Positions 20,801-28,576 of a stretch of DNA of 64,000 bases are shown here, in pieces. The notes beneath the pieces were generated by a model that did not search any database, was not told the DNA's origin, and saw nothing but the letters and a program-made list of their open reading frames with translations. Origin of the DNA: Lacrimispora sphenoides (lineage in GTDB: Bacteria; Bacillota; Clostridia; Lachnospirales; Lachnospiraceae). Position 1 is the stretch's first letter. The number at the start of each line of letters is the position of its first letter. Made by a program: the position numbers and the translations under genes. Location: contig NZ_FOIP01000001.1 of NCBI RefSeq assembly GCF_900105215.1, positions 372,001 to 436,000 of the forward strand, given 5' to 3'.

Positions 20801-22173
20801 CTCCAGGTATAACTATCGGTCTGCCCTGCTGCAGAACCGTCGTTTTTCAGTATGGACGCCTCATAGCCCCCGGTTCCGCTCCCCTGTTCCTGTACATCAG
20901 AAGAAACTCCGCTACCATGGGAGATGGCGCCATTGATGCCTGATTTGTATGTAATCCGGGCCCACTGGGACGGGACACGGTCATACCGGTAGTTGACGGT
21001 TAAGTCATCACTTGGCATAGTCCCCGTATAATTACGACTTCCATCAAAGCTTCCGCTGGAAGACGGTACCGCCGCAGCACTTGCATAGCTATAACCGTAT
21101 AAATCACGGTACTCCGCGCTGACCTCTGTATCCGCTGTTTTATGCTGGATCTCTGGATTCATGATATTTCTTAATCCGCTGTCGCTGGTATCATTATCTA
21201 AGAAGTTTACGGCAAATGCATAACCTTCCCCTGTTGCTTCATATACATATGTAATTTCTACCGGCTGGTTCGGCATGGTGCCCGTAAAACCGCCGTTGCT
21301 TCCAAAGCTTCCCTGGGCTGCACTGACCAGATTCCCATCCGTATCATCCGCAGTATCTCCAACTGTTATGCTCCCTGATAAGTACTGGTATCCGTATATA
21401 TCCAGCGGACTTGCGCTTATGGCATCCTCCGGGTAATACGGCGTCACACCCGGCGCATGGATCACAGTTCCGTTCTCCGTCACATAGCGCACCGTCAGAT
21501 CCGATCTGGCCGCCGGATTATTCCGGTCTACCTTGTATGCGTATTTCACAGCCGCATCCTGTCCCGGCATCCTTCCTAAAAATTCCCCGGTCGATCCGTT
21601 AAAGTTTCCGATAGGCTCTGGTACCAGCCCTTCATAGTTATATTCAGCGGGGCTGGTCAGAGAATCCAAAAGACTCCACAAATATCCATGGATGTTCTTT
21701 TTCTGGGACTGGATCACCGATTCTACGGAATAGGTATTTGATGTGGTCGTCGATTGGAACACGATGGAGCCGTTCTGATTGGTGTAATCCACCGTATAAT
21801 CAAACTTCACTCCCGGATCCGACTCCCATACGGCATAGTAAGTAATCGGGCTTTCCGGATACACAGCCGGCAGAGAGGTAATGTATTCCGGACTCCCCTG
21901 ACTGTTCACTTTACTCCAGCCCTTAAACACGTATCCGTACCTGCTTACACTGGGAAGCAGGGCGTTTACGCTGTTCCCGGCCGTTCCGACCAGTGTCTGC
22001 GGCTGAGGCGTCCCTCCGTTGACTACAAAGGCAATGGAGGCATCGATGCGGGTGTATTCATAGGTAACTACTACATCCTGTCCAGGCATGGTTCCGGTTA
22101 ACTTTCCAAAATCGGTCCCTTCTGTTTCCACCGCAGTTAAGGTACTGCCGGTCCCCTGGTCAATGGAGATACC
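17836..22173. repeat. Long near-identical repeat, copy B
   Basis: Direct-repeat partner of 6758-11095 (offset 11,078 bp, same orientation), covering the C-terminal ~1,420 codons of the 2091-aa gene. The diverged patch corresponds to 20838-21233. The left boundary is sharp: identity starts at the last three bases before the stop codon. Confidence 0.93.
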
Positions 22174-24114
22174 AGTCAGCTCATACCCGGTTATGCCCGC
22201 TGGCGGTGAAATCACCACCCCATCTCCCGATGCAAAGGACAGGCTGGGAGTATCAGGTGCACCGGTCACAGTTCCTCCTGTGGCAGTATCCCGGTACGCA
22301 AAGCTTACGGTATATCCGTTACGCTTTAAAACCGTGTTCTTTGAATTGTTTAAAGCAGAAGAACCAATCGCGGTATAAATCCCCGTTCCGTTTCCTGTGT
22401 CTTTATCTGCAAAAAAGTTGTCTGCAAATGGGCAAGAAGTAATGCTTCCGGAATAATCAGCCGAAGGTACAGCTATAACAACTTCCTGTCCCGCGGCTGT
22501 TGAATCTCCGACCGAGGCATCCGGTATCTGCTGTGCAGTCACGCCGATCTGGGATGCATCCAGATCTCCATTTACAGTAATACGTTTTCCCTGCGTAAGG
22601 TAAGCATTGTTTTTTTCTCCGGAGGAGTTCACATTATCCTGTATGGTTACCAGATTTTTCACAGAAAAGCTTCCGTTACTGTCAAAGTAAACAGTTCCCT
22701 TTCCATTAGAAACGTTATCCTTCACCGTTCCATAATTCATTGACAGATTTGCTGATCCCGTTATCTCAACCGCGCTTCCCGATCCAGTTGAGGTTCCATT
22801 GCAATTTTTCACAACCGCTCCGCTATTGATCTCAACCGTTCCGGTAGCTGCGGATATGAGTGGAGAGGATGTTTCCACACCATTTCCGTCAAGGATGATG
22901 TCTGTAAATTTTAATGTTCCGCTTGAGACATTAAAAACAGAGCCGGTATAGGAATCTGCCCGTTTTAAGGTCTTAATATAATCCGAATTTTCATTTGTCG
23001 GATTACCTGCATGATCAAAATCTGTACTTGCTATCGTAATATCCTTTGAAGAAGACCCGGATATTGCTATTGGGGCCGTTATATCCCGATAATCCATCAC
23101 ATAGATGTATCCCTTTTTATTTCCAATCTTATTTAAAGCATATTCAATGGTTTTATATGGACTGGTGTATGTCCCTTCTGCCGAACTGCTGTCACTCCCA
23201 TATAAATCTGATACATAATAGGAGGTGGAGCGAATGGCAAAGGCAACTCTTTTATGGACTGTTTCATAGGGATGAAGCTTAAAGGACCAGGAATATGCGA
23301 TTCCTGAGTCACTAACACCGGTCGTATCAGATGCAGTGGATTCTTTAAAAAGATTTGCCTGATAAGAACTGTATGTTCCAAGCCATCTTGTGGTCGTCGC
23401 AGTGACCCCCAGGCTATCATCACGCGTGATGCAGTCAAACACGGTTTTATCAGTTCTATTAACCATATGGAACCCACGTTCTGTTTTATAGCAGGTTGCC
23501 CCATCGTCACCATTGATCATGGTATCCGCACCGGTTCCTAAATAAAAAGTCCTTCCTCCCTGACCTCCCTGTCCGTTTTTGTCATAAACATAATAATCAA
23601 CAAAAACATATTTATTGTCCGGACTTGGAGAAACAGCGATTTTTAGTTCAACTCCCATATTGCTGATATATTCAACCGCGCCATTTGTTGGGCCATTGGC
23701 CTTATAAATGTAATTGGTATTGCTGTTTCCTACCGTAGGCGCACTGGGTGAACTCTCATTCTGAGCCATTCCCAGCCAGGTCGCGTATCCGCGCCAGGAC
23801 CAGGTTGTCTGGATCCCACTGGTGGAGTAACCGGTCTGCCCTGCATTTAAACCACATAGATCAAACCGGTAAGTCGAACCTCCATAGCTCCCTTCGTTTG
23901 CTCCCTGGGCATTGATCCATTTGTAAGCAGTTGCTTCACTGGCTCCGTCCCCAAGGTTTTCATCTGTCAGTTCCGACGAGGCATATGCCATCATACTCAT
24001 TCCCGGCAATAACTGGCCCCCTATGATACAAACCGACAGAACCATCGCAAAAAAGCGTTTCCATAATTGATACCATCTTTTTGATATTCCTGCTTTTTTA
24101 CTTTTTATAGTCAT
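17839..24114 (-). CDS. Giant secreted cell-wall-binding repeat protein (2091 aa)
   Basis: Exported surface protein. ATG at 24114 with AGAGGAGA upstream. The signal peptide follows a basic N-terminus (WKRFFAMVLSVCIIGGQLL). N-terminal domain of about 300 residues, then a beta-helix-like region (YYVSDLYGSDSSSAEG, then short T/S/N-rich coils up to about residue 560). MucBP/InlB-type repeats, the FIVAR-like helix, the linker and choline-binding-like repeats follow. From about residue 671 to the end it nearly matches the 2135-aa protein, while the N-terminal third is only a diverged homologue. It lies 18 bp after the 550-aa gene and 10 bp before the 1505-aa gene, so the three are surely co-transcribed. 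The ligand is unknown; no enzyme motif is visible. Confidence 0.9.
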   Translation of the reverse strand: MTIKSKKAGISKRWYQLWKRFFAMVLSVCIIGGQLLPGMSMMAYASSELTDENLGDGASEATAYKWINAQGANEGSYGGSTYRFDLCGLNAGQTGYSTSGIQTTWSWRGYATWLGMAQNESSPSAPTVGNSNTNYIYKANGPTNGAVEYISNMGVELKIAVSPSPDNKYVFVDYYVYDKNGQGGQGGRTFYLGTGADTMINGDDGATCYKTERGFHMVNRTDKTVFDCITRDDSLGVTATTTRWLGTYSSYQANLFKESTASDTTGVSDSGIAYSWSFKLHPYETVHKRVAFAIRSTSYYVSDLYGSDSSSAEGTYTSPYKTIEYALNKIGNKKGYIYVMDYRDITAPIAISGSSSKDITIASTDFDHAGNPTNENSDYIKTLKRADSYTGSVFNVSSGTLKFTDIILDGNGVETSSPLISAATGTVEINSGAVVKNCNGTSTGSGSAVEITGSANLSMNYGTVKDNVSNGKGTVYFDSNGSFSVKNLVTIQDNVNSSGEKNNAYLTQGKRITVNGDLDASQIGVTAQQIPDASVGDSTAAGQEVVIAVPSADYSGSITSCPFADNFFADKDTGNGTGIYTAIGSSALNNSKNTVLKRNGYTVSFAYRDTATGGTVTGAPDTPSLSFASGDGVVISPPAGITGYELTGISIDQGTGSTLTAVETEGTDFGKLTGTMPGQDVVVTYEYTRIDASIAFVVNGGTPQPQTLVGTAGNSVNALLPSVSRYGYVFKGWSKVNSQGSPEYITSLPAVYPESPITYYAVWESDPGVKFDYTVDYTNQNGSIVFQSTTTSNTYSVESVIQSQKKNIHGYLWSLLDSLTSPAEYNYEGLVPEPIGNFNGSTGEFLGRMPGQDAAVKYAYKVDRNNPAARSDLTVRYVTENGTVIHAPGVTPYYPEDAISASPLDIYGYQYLSGSITVGDTADDTDGNLVSAAQGSFGSNGGFTGTMPNQPVEITYVYEATGEGYAFAVNFLDNDTSDSGLRNIMNPEIQHKTADTEVSAEYRDLYGYSYASAAAVPSSSGSFDGSRNYTGTMPSDDLTVNYRYDRVPSQWARITYKSGINGAISHGSGVSSDVQEQGSGTGGYEASILKNDGSAAGQTDSYTWSVVKEKRLVPLTQADQYYRFAGWFIDQDGNGALNDGEQLLAEDHRFTGDATVTALFEEDPEKWIDIQFAAGEHGSLADGSITSLHIQYDRTWGGIAGQIPGYVPEINYLVDNWYDGDLEVESSDVLRNGHIYTIRFYQDPAVFGTDVAAPDASTGLNGEGKGKITVYHTTAGYQYIITDLEGNIVGVQTGNIAGRVYFDGLYPGARYLVYEAAGNVHAIVGNQIGETAGNISDPVEVLTPVVETNYQILYDENHEGKTVLVIKPADKKSDYAVLSKDGTVIVTTETGSDGWQTVTGSPGSVTFSGLNYNEEHIVVARPKGETGITAESRKPDGSVITTDPGGALEIPNYIVETLEGRVVSVDQETIDAARYEEAHKGDRVVITADAVNGAGETFLYWKITIGSVPGLTGKLYERELGFDMPDTNLVFTAYYSRPTASPSNATVVDEVRGGSENEIALDPGEIPDLEEALTTDADRVLMDQNHADVTYKVVYTKNAAKATESNAVKASPEYDSDHSQAFKAAWGLNVDIERYVNGRKTAMATPSDAEFTTYIQLGKDDVDMMDYQLYRIFTDPIDGTIQAELVEMSDDPEETGGLFTFTAQAGMRYVMVYSKAYRLYFLNQTALPRYQYYFKVRKGEAPSDWYYSYEYGQVEEPADIFVSDEGVEYSYVGWSYREDRLSEFDPDREISRKTYVYAYYENNQKEVNDARKELEDAIKNAIDKSDDYFLTLKETEKLKEAIEEALEVLDRTSPKATLDELLEALEKLKEVTKPLDKVLDDRYDHYDEIQSSGSKGGSKGGGGTGSGIKANPYNPSRSKSYIVGTNGNWEELSGKGSQWAFVLNGGIRLTGMWAKLDYANGDVNKNGWYHFNASGIMDYGWFRDEKLDWYYCNTESDGWLGKMKTGWHHDKEDNRWYYLDSETGMMAKGWRNIGGKWYYFTEQNSMETYRYDAATEKWIYKSNEERPLGSMYISEMTPDGYAVGGDGAWLQ

Positions 24115-24132
24115 ATCCGTTATCTCCTCTGA

Positions 24133-25785
24133 TTAGAAATTAAGCCTTTCCTCCGGAGGCAGTTCATCTGTGGAAGGCTCTGTATCATAACCTGCAATCA
24201 GACCTCCTTCATATGGATTCTCTTTGTTGTCTTTATCATAATGATAGAAACCGATTCCATCAGCTGCGGATCTCCATCTGGGCTTTTCATCATCTCCCAC
24301 CCAAGCTGCAAATCTGTCGTTTATAATAAGGAGATATCCTCCCTCTTTATCCTTTACTGCCTTTTTATCACCTTTTATAATCTTTCCGTTAATATCTACC
24401 ACCTGGTAATACGTCTCATCGTTCTTCCGAACCTCTACCACACCATAGCCATATTCTTCATCTGCCTCCAGCCTAAGACCGTTGATGTAGTATTTGCTGT
24501 CTTTTTTCTGAAGCTGGTTCCGGTTCCCATATGCCTTTCCGTTTCCGGAAAATCCAAATGTAAAGACCCCATCCTCCAGCTCTACCTTGATCTCCTTTCC
24601 AATCTGCATGGAGCCGTCATTTAATTCGTCCGGCGCAAACAGATACAGATCGGATTTTTCAATTCCATACAATGAGCCATCTATAAAATCCTCTGAACTC
24701 CAGTCGTCCACATCGTACTGGGCCACAAACTCCGATTTTCCGTCAAACAATACAAAGCCCGTCTTCATCCTTCCGATACCGTCAAAGGCATAATTTTTTC
24801 CGCTGATGTTACGGATCCGGTTCCGGTAGACTTCTCCTTTTTCATCCGTGTGCCACCAGCTGCATTCCTGATCAAAATAATCCGTTTCATCCAGATTTTC
24901 TGACGGGTACATCCAGAACCACATGTTTTTCAGAAGCTTGCCTCCATCATATGCGGAATAAAATCTCGCAGATGTGGAGCTGGTAGGATTACTTTTATCC
25001 GCATTGCTGATGGTTGCCACTTTACCCCACCATGGATTCATAATTCCATTTTCATCAAATCCATAGGCATTCCCGTCGATATTCTTCTGCTTTAAATTCT
25101 CTCCTTTGCTGCTAACCTTTTTGGAGCTTTCATCAAAGTAGATCCACATTTTTTCATAATCCGAATAATAGCGGTCGGTCATGTTGCTAAGCAGTTCAGA
25201 ACCACCGGTCCCATATCCGATTTCACCATAATCCAGCCATTTTTCTGTAAACAGAACCCCATCTTCTCCGGAATAGTAGACCCCTTCTACAAACGGATCA
25301 TCCGAATCATTGATGGAATTTCCATTATCATCAAACCAACCGGTTAACATAAGTCCATCTTCATTAAACAGATAGGTATTTCCATTAATCTTCTTTTTGA
25401 AACTGTTGCCCTTTCTTTGATACGCCTTGCCATCAGTTCCGAAATAGTACCAGCCTTCTTCAAAATTGCCTTCCGGGTCTTTGGATTCATCAATCCAGAT
25501 CCAGGTGTTTTGAACCATCTTTCCATCTTCATCCACGAAATAACCGGTGTTTCCCAGATGGAACATACAATTCTTAAGAATCGTTCCTTCCGATGATAAG
25601 TAATACCAACTGTCCTTAGATTTTTTCCAAACATTTGTCATCGGCTGATCATCCGAGCCAAGGTATGACCATTCGCCATTCTCAATCTTCCAGCCTTCGG
25701 CAGCATAGACATCTTCATGAAAAGATGACGTTAAAAAGCCCACCGAAAGTGCAAAGATCATTAGCACACATAATCTCTTTTTCAT
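24133..25785 (-). CDS. Secreted cell-wall-binding repeat protein (550 aa), first gene of the surface operon
   Basis: Exported protein with a signal peptide in residues 1-29 (MKKRLCVLMIFALSVGFLTS). Almost the whole mature part consists of aromatic/Gly-rich choline-binding or glucan-binding-like repeats (EGWKIENGEWSYLG, DSWYYLSSEGTILKN, EGWYYFGTDGKAYQRKG, KNYAFDGIGRMKTGFVLFDG). No catalytic domain is visible. The tail is acidic (TEPSTDELPPEERLNF). It is the closest surface gene to the invertible element, whose left repeat ends 102 bp upstream, so it would feel the switch first. The ATG at 25785 has GAGGA just upstream. It may be a wall ligand or an assembly partner of the giant proteins; this is inference. 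Confidence 0.87.
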   Translation of the reverse strand: MKKRLCVLMIFALSVGFLTSSFHEDVYAAEGWKIENGEWSYLGSDDQPMTNVWKKSKDSWYYLSSEGTILKNCMFHLGNTGYFVDEDGKMVQNTWIWIDESKDPEGNFEEGWYYFGTDGKAYQRKGNSFKKKINGNTYLFNEDGLMLTGWFDDNGNSINDSDDPFVEGVYYSGEDGVLFTEKWLDYGEIGYGTGGSELLSNMTDRYYSDYEKMWIYFDESSKKVSSKGENLKQKNIDGNAYGFDENGIMNPWWGKVATISNADKSNPTSSTSARFYSAYDGGKLLKNMWFWMYPSENLDETDYFDQECSWWHTDEKGEVYRNRIRNISGKNYAFDGIGRMKTGFVLFDGKSEFVAQYDVDDWSSEDFIDGSLYGIEKSDLYLFAPDELNDGSMQIGKEIKVELEDGVFTFGFSGNGKAYGNRNQLQKKDSKYYINGLRLEADEEYGYGVVEVRKNDETYYQVVDINGKIIKGDKKAVKDKEGGYLLIINDRFAAWVGDDEKPRWRSAADGIGFYHYDKDNKENPYEGGLIAGYDTEPSTDELPPEERLNF

Positions 25786-25886
25786 TCCTCATCATTACCT
25801 TCCTTTCTCTTAAGCTACAATTCATGGAGTTATTCCCGTCATAGGGAAAATTGGCACTCAACATGTATACCTTTTTGCAAAATACA

Positions 25887-25907
25887 ACAGAATTCCTCTT
25901 TTGTTGT
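25887..25907 (+). repeat. Inverted repeat, left arm of the switch
   Basis: 21 bp, the exact reverse complement of 26112-26132. The match stops at both ends (next bases differ), so the arms are sharply defined, as expected for recombinase sites. Confidence 0.9.
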
Positions 25908-25909
25908 TT

Positions 25910-25952
25910 AAAAAAAAGAAAAACCGGGTTTGATATAACGCTCCGGTTTTTC
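25910..25952 (-). terminator. Terminator inside the invertible segment
   Basis: GAAAAACCGG (25918-25927) pairs with CCGGTTTTTC (25943-25952). On the minus strand the hairpin ends in TTTTTCTTTTTTTT, a strong terminator facing the surface operon. On the plus strand it ends in TTTTTCTTACC, which is weaker. Confidence 0.88.
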
Positions 25953-26109
25953 TTACCTAAATAAAAACACTTTAAAAGGCCGGTTTTACAAAAATTATGC
26001 AAACCAGCTTATTTGTTGTACCTGAATTTCAAAAAAGGGAGATTTTGAAGAAAAATAGTGGATTTTATTTCCTTTATGTAGTAGAATATTTTAAGATACT
26101 AGAATGCTT

Positions 26110-27000
26110 TTACAACAAAAGAGGAATTCTGTCGTCAATTTCAACCAGCAATTTCAGACTTTCCAGCTGCCTTATATGGTTATAGCCACTTTCTATCGTA
26201 TAAATACGTGTCGTATTTACGCTGCTATGTCCCAATATATCAGCAAGTCTGGACAAATCCTTCTCTGAATCATAGTAAGATCTGGCAAATAAATGTCGTA
26301 AATTATGGGGATAAATTTTTTCCTGTACAACGCCCGCTTCTACGCCCAATGCTTTCATTTCTCTCCAGATATTACTTCTGTCCAATGCAGCTCCATTCCT
26401 TGTTATAAAAATCATACCGCTTTCTATATGCCTTTTTTGTGCATACAATATTAACATCTGAGATAACTGTCTTGTAAGGAACACAGTTCTCACTTTCCCC
26501 TTACAATCCACTTCCGCCCGTCCTTTGACTGCGGCTTCTACCGTAATATAAGGTAACTCCGATACCCTGATTCCGGTTGAACAGATCGTCTGCAGCAATA
26601 AAGCCAATCTTAATTTACCTTTTTCCAAAGCAGTTTTTACCAATCTCCTATACTCATCCTTTGACAGCTCCTTGTTTTCTGAACAAAAAGTATTGCGGCT
26701 GATTTTAAGAAATTTCACTTTACAATCCTCCCAATTGCAATAATTAAAAAAACCATTAAGCGCAGCAAGAGCCCCATTAACTGTCACAGGAGCCATTTTT
26801 TCGCGCATAACACCCTTCCACATAATCACAATTTCTTTATTAGCAGATCTTCCATCGAGATAGCGCATGAATAAGCTTAGATTATATCGGTAACTCCGAA
26901 TTGTTTCTTTGCTTTTTTCACAACCGTGCAACCACGCACAATATTCATCGATCAGCGTATCTGTAACGATTCTCGCTTTACACTTACAGGCTTTATTCAT
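26110..27000 (-). CDS. Tyrosine recombinase, probable invertase of the adjacent switch
   Basis: Site-specific DNA recombinase of 296 aa. The N-terminal SAM-like DNA-binding domain covers about residues 8-95. The catalytic domain has Arg145 (CSTGIRVSEL), a beta-hairpin Lys near 168-170, His232 and Arg235 (HNLRH), His258 (LGHSS) and the nucleophile Tyr267 (TRIYT), so the full set is present. The ATG at 27000 has AGGAGG 5 nt upstream. No prophage structural genes or attachment sites adjoin it, which argues against a phage integrase. Its 3' end runs into the right inverted repeat, a layout typical of self-adjacent DNA invertases. Inversion would replace the stop codon and add eight residues (FKKKKNRV). 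Confidence 0.88.
   Translation of the reverse strand: MNKACKCKARIVTDTLIDEYCAWLHGCEKSKETIRSYRYNLSLFMRYLDGRSANKEIVIMWKGVMREKMAPVTVNGALAALNGFFNYCNWEDCKVKFLKISRNTFCSENKELSKDEYRRLVKTALEKGKLRLALLLQTICSTGIRVSELPYITVEAAVKGRAEVDCKGKVRTVFLTRQLSQMLILYAQKRHIESGMIFITRNGAALDRSNIWREMKALGVEAGVVQEKIYPHNLRHLFARSYYDSEKDLSRLADILGHSSVNTTRIYTIESGYNHIRQLESLKLLVEIDDRIPLLL
26112..26132 (-). repeat. Inverted repeat, right arm of the switch
   Basis: 21 bp overlapping the last codons of the recombinase gene. The T of its TAA stop is the last base of the repeat, and the two A bases lie inside the invertible segment. Confidence 0.9.
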
Positions 27001-27382
27001 ATTGTCCTCCTATTATGCAGTACCATATATTCAAATACGAATCGTTCCCAATTCAGGGATAAAATATTCTACATTCGCGGAAAGTTAAAATAAAAAAACA
27101 GAAATCCTCTTGAGAATAAACAAGAAGATTTCTGTCTGGCATTGAAAAGAAAAACTATCAACTTTCCGTGCTGTCATTTTTTTAACGAAGCTTCTTCGAA
27201 CTAAATGATTCTTGTTATCGTATAATAATGTCAGACATAAAACCCAAAATTTCTCTTCTTATCTTCTCTATTATTCTACTTAAACGTAAATCAAACTAGT
27301 TGTATCATGTAATTAATATAAGGTTAATTGTATCAAATAATGTTAAAATTTACCATTTTCCATTTTAGCTTACGGATTATGC
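27001..27382. other. Intergenic region between hemW and the recombinase
   Basis: 382 bp, strongly AT-rich, with no gene I can support. It holds the terminator hairpin at 27092-27135 and a wider inverted repeat (CGGAAAGTT 27078-27086 with AACTTTCCG 27160-27168). I see no strong promoter for the recombinase; TTGGGA-16-TATATG on the minus strand is a weak candidate. Confidence 0.6.
27092..27135 (-). terminator. Rho-independent terminator downstream of hemW
   Basis: ACAGAAATC (27098-27106) pairs with GATTTCTGT (27127-27135). On the minus strand it is followed by TTTTTTTATTTT. It would end the lepA-hemW transcript before the recombinase gene. Confidence 0.82.
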
Positions 27383-28576
27383 TTATTTTAAAAACCGGCT
27401 CATAACATAATTACTGATGTCGATCCCTCTGGAAGTCAGACGATAATAGCCATCTTTATACTCCATAAGCCCTTCCTCTTCCATTGCATCCAGCACCATA
27501 CCGTAAACGCTCCGGATGTTGTGGCCAAAGTTGCTGACAAACCCGTGGGCCGAGACACCTTTCATGAGACGCAGCCCCAGAAACATGTATTCTTCCATCT
27601 TTTCCTCTATGGTCAGCTGCTCAAACTCCTGCCTCAATACTCTCTGAAATGCTTCATCCTGGTCCAGACGGGCGCTGCAATACTCATCGAGTGCAGGAGT
27701 ATTGTGAAAACGGCATCCATTCAAATAAGAGGCGGCCCCCAGACCTAAGCCCAGATACTCAACTCCTGTCCAATAACCGATGTTATGCCTGCATTCGTAT
27801 CCGTTTTTGGTATAATTGGATATTTCATACCTTTCATATCCTTGTTCGTTTAGAAATTCCTGGGTCAGGTAATACATTTCGCGCTCTGTATCCTCATCCG
27901 GCAAATCCGGCAGGGACATAAGACTATGGCATTTTTCCATGTTTCCGTGCTCTCCATACCGCTCAAAATAAGGTGTCCCCTTTTCCACGATCAGACTATA
28001 TGCAGATATATGCTCCGGCTTCAGCATTGTCACCTTTTTTAAGGTATTCTTCCACGATTCCAATGTCTGCCCTGGAATTGCTGAAATCAAATCCACATTT
28101 ACGTTGTCAAATCCGGCCATACGGACTCTTTGATAGCTTTTCAGGAATTCATCGTAAGTATGAATTCTACCTAAATAGCGCAGCTCTTTGTCGTCTGCAG
28201 ACTGAAGCCCCATACTGATCCGGTTTACCCCTGCTTCTCTGTAACAGGAAAGGGCCTCGGCCGTTACCGTACCAGGGTTTACCTCCATCGTGATCTCTGT
28301 ACCAGGAAGAATCTCAAACGCTTCTCTGAGAGCATGAAGTACTGCAGCCATGTCTCCTATACTTAATATAGAAGGAGTGCCTCCCCCTATGAATACACTG
28401 ATCACCTGGTATTCTTTGACTTTGGCACTCTGGCATTTGATCTCTTCTATTAACTTTTCTGTATATTCCCGCTGCGTCTGCTGGTTACCGGGAAAAGAAA
28501 GGAAATCGCAGTAAGCGCATTTACGCGCGCAGAACGGGATATGCACATAAATCTCAAGATTCTTTTTATTCATCAT
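27383..28576 (-). CDS. hemW: Radical SAM heme chaperone HemW (HemN-like)
   Basis: A 397-aa radical SAM protein of the coproporphyrinogen-oxidase-like family, which acts as a heme chaperone rather than an oxidase in the members studied. The 4Fe-4S motif is [14 protein letters not shown], that is CxxxCxxC followed by DF instead of the extra Cys of true HemN. Downstream are FIGGGTPS, the glycine-rich SAM site and the HemN C-terminal domain ([12 protein letters not shown]). The ATG overlaps the lepA stop (GATGATGAATAA), implying translational coupling. The lepA-hemW pairing is conserved in Firmicutes. Confidence 0.94.
   Translation of the reverse strand: MMNKKNLEIYVHIPFCARKCAYCDFLSFPGNQQTQREYTEKLIEEIKCQSAKVKEYQVISVFIGGGTPSILSIGDMAAVLHALREAFEILPGTEITMEVNPGTVTAEALSCYREAGVNRISMGLQSADDKELRYLGRIHTYDEFLKSYQRVRMAGFDNVNVDLISAIPGQTLESWKNTLKKVTMLKPEHISAYSLIVEKGTPYFERYGEHGNMEKCHSLMSLPDLPDEDTEREMYYLTQEFLNEQGYERYEISNYTKNGYECRHNIGYWTGVEYLGLGLGAASYLNGCRFHNTPALDEYCSARLDQDEAFQRVLRQEFEQLTIEEKMEEYMFLGLRLMKGVSAHGFVSNFGHNIRSVYGMVLDAMEEEGLMEYKDGYYRLTSRGIDISNYVMSRFLK

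Larger units (their letters stand above)
25887..26132. other. Putative invertible DNA element (phase switch)
   Basis: A 204-bp AT-rich segment is bounded by perfect 21-bp inverted repeats at 25887-25907 and 26112-26132 (core GAATTCCTCTTTTGTTGT). The right repeat contains the end of a tyrosine-recombinase gene and the left repeat lies 102 bp before the surface operon. Inside is a terminator hairpin that has a long U-run only when read towards the operon in the present orientation. The layout resembles the RecV-controlled cwpV switch of Clostridioides difficile. I found no convincing promoter inside the segment on either strand. Inversion itself is inferred, not seen. Confidence 0.75.

Noticed and set aside
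26110..27000. Integrase of a prophage or integrative element
   Set aside because: No element genes or attachment repeats flank it. The 3' end embedded in an inverted repeat favours an invertase role.
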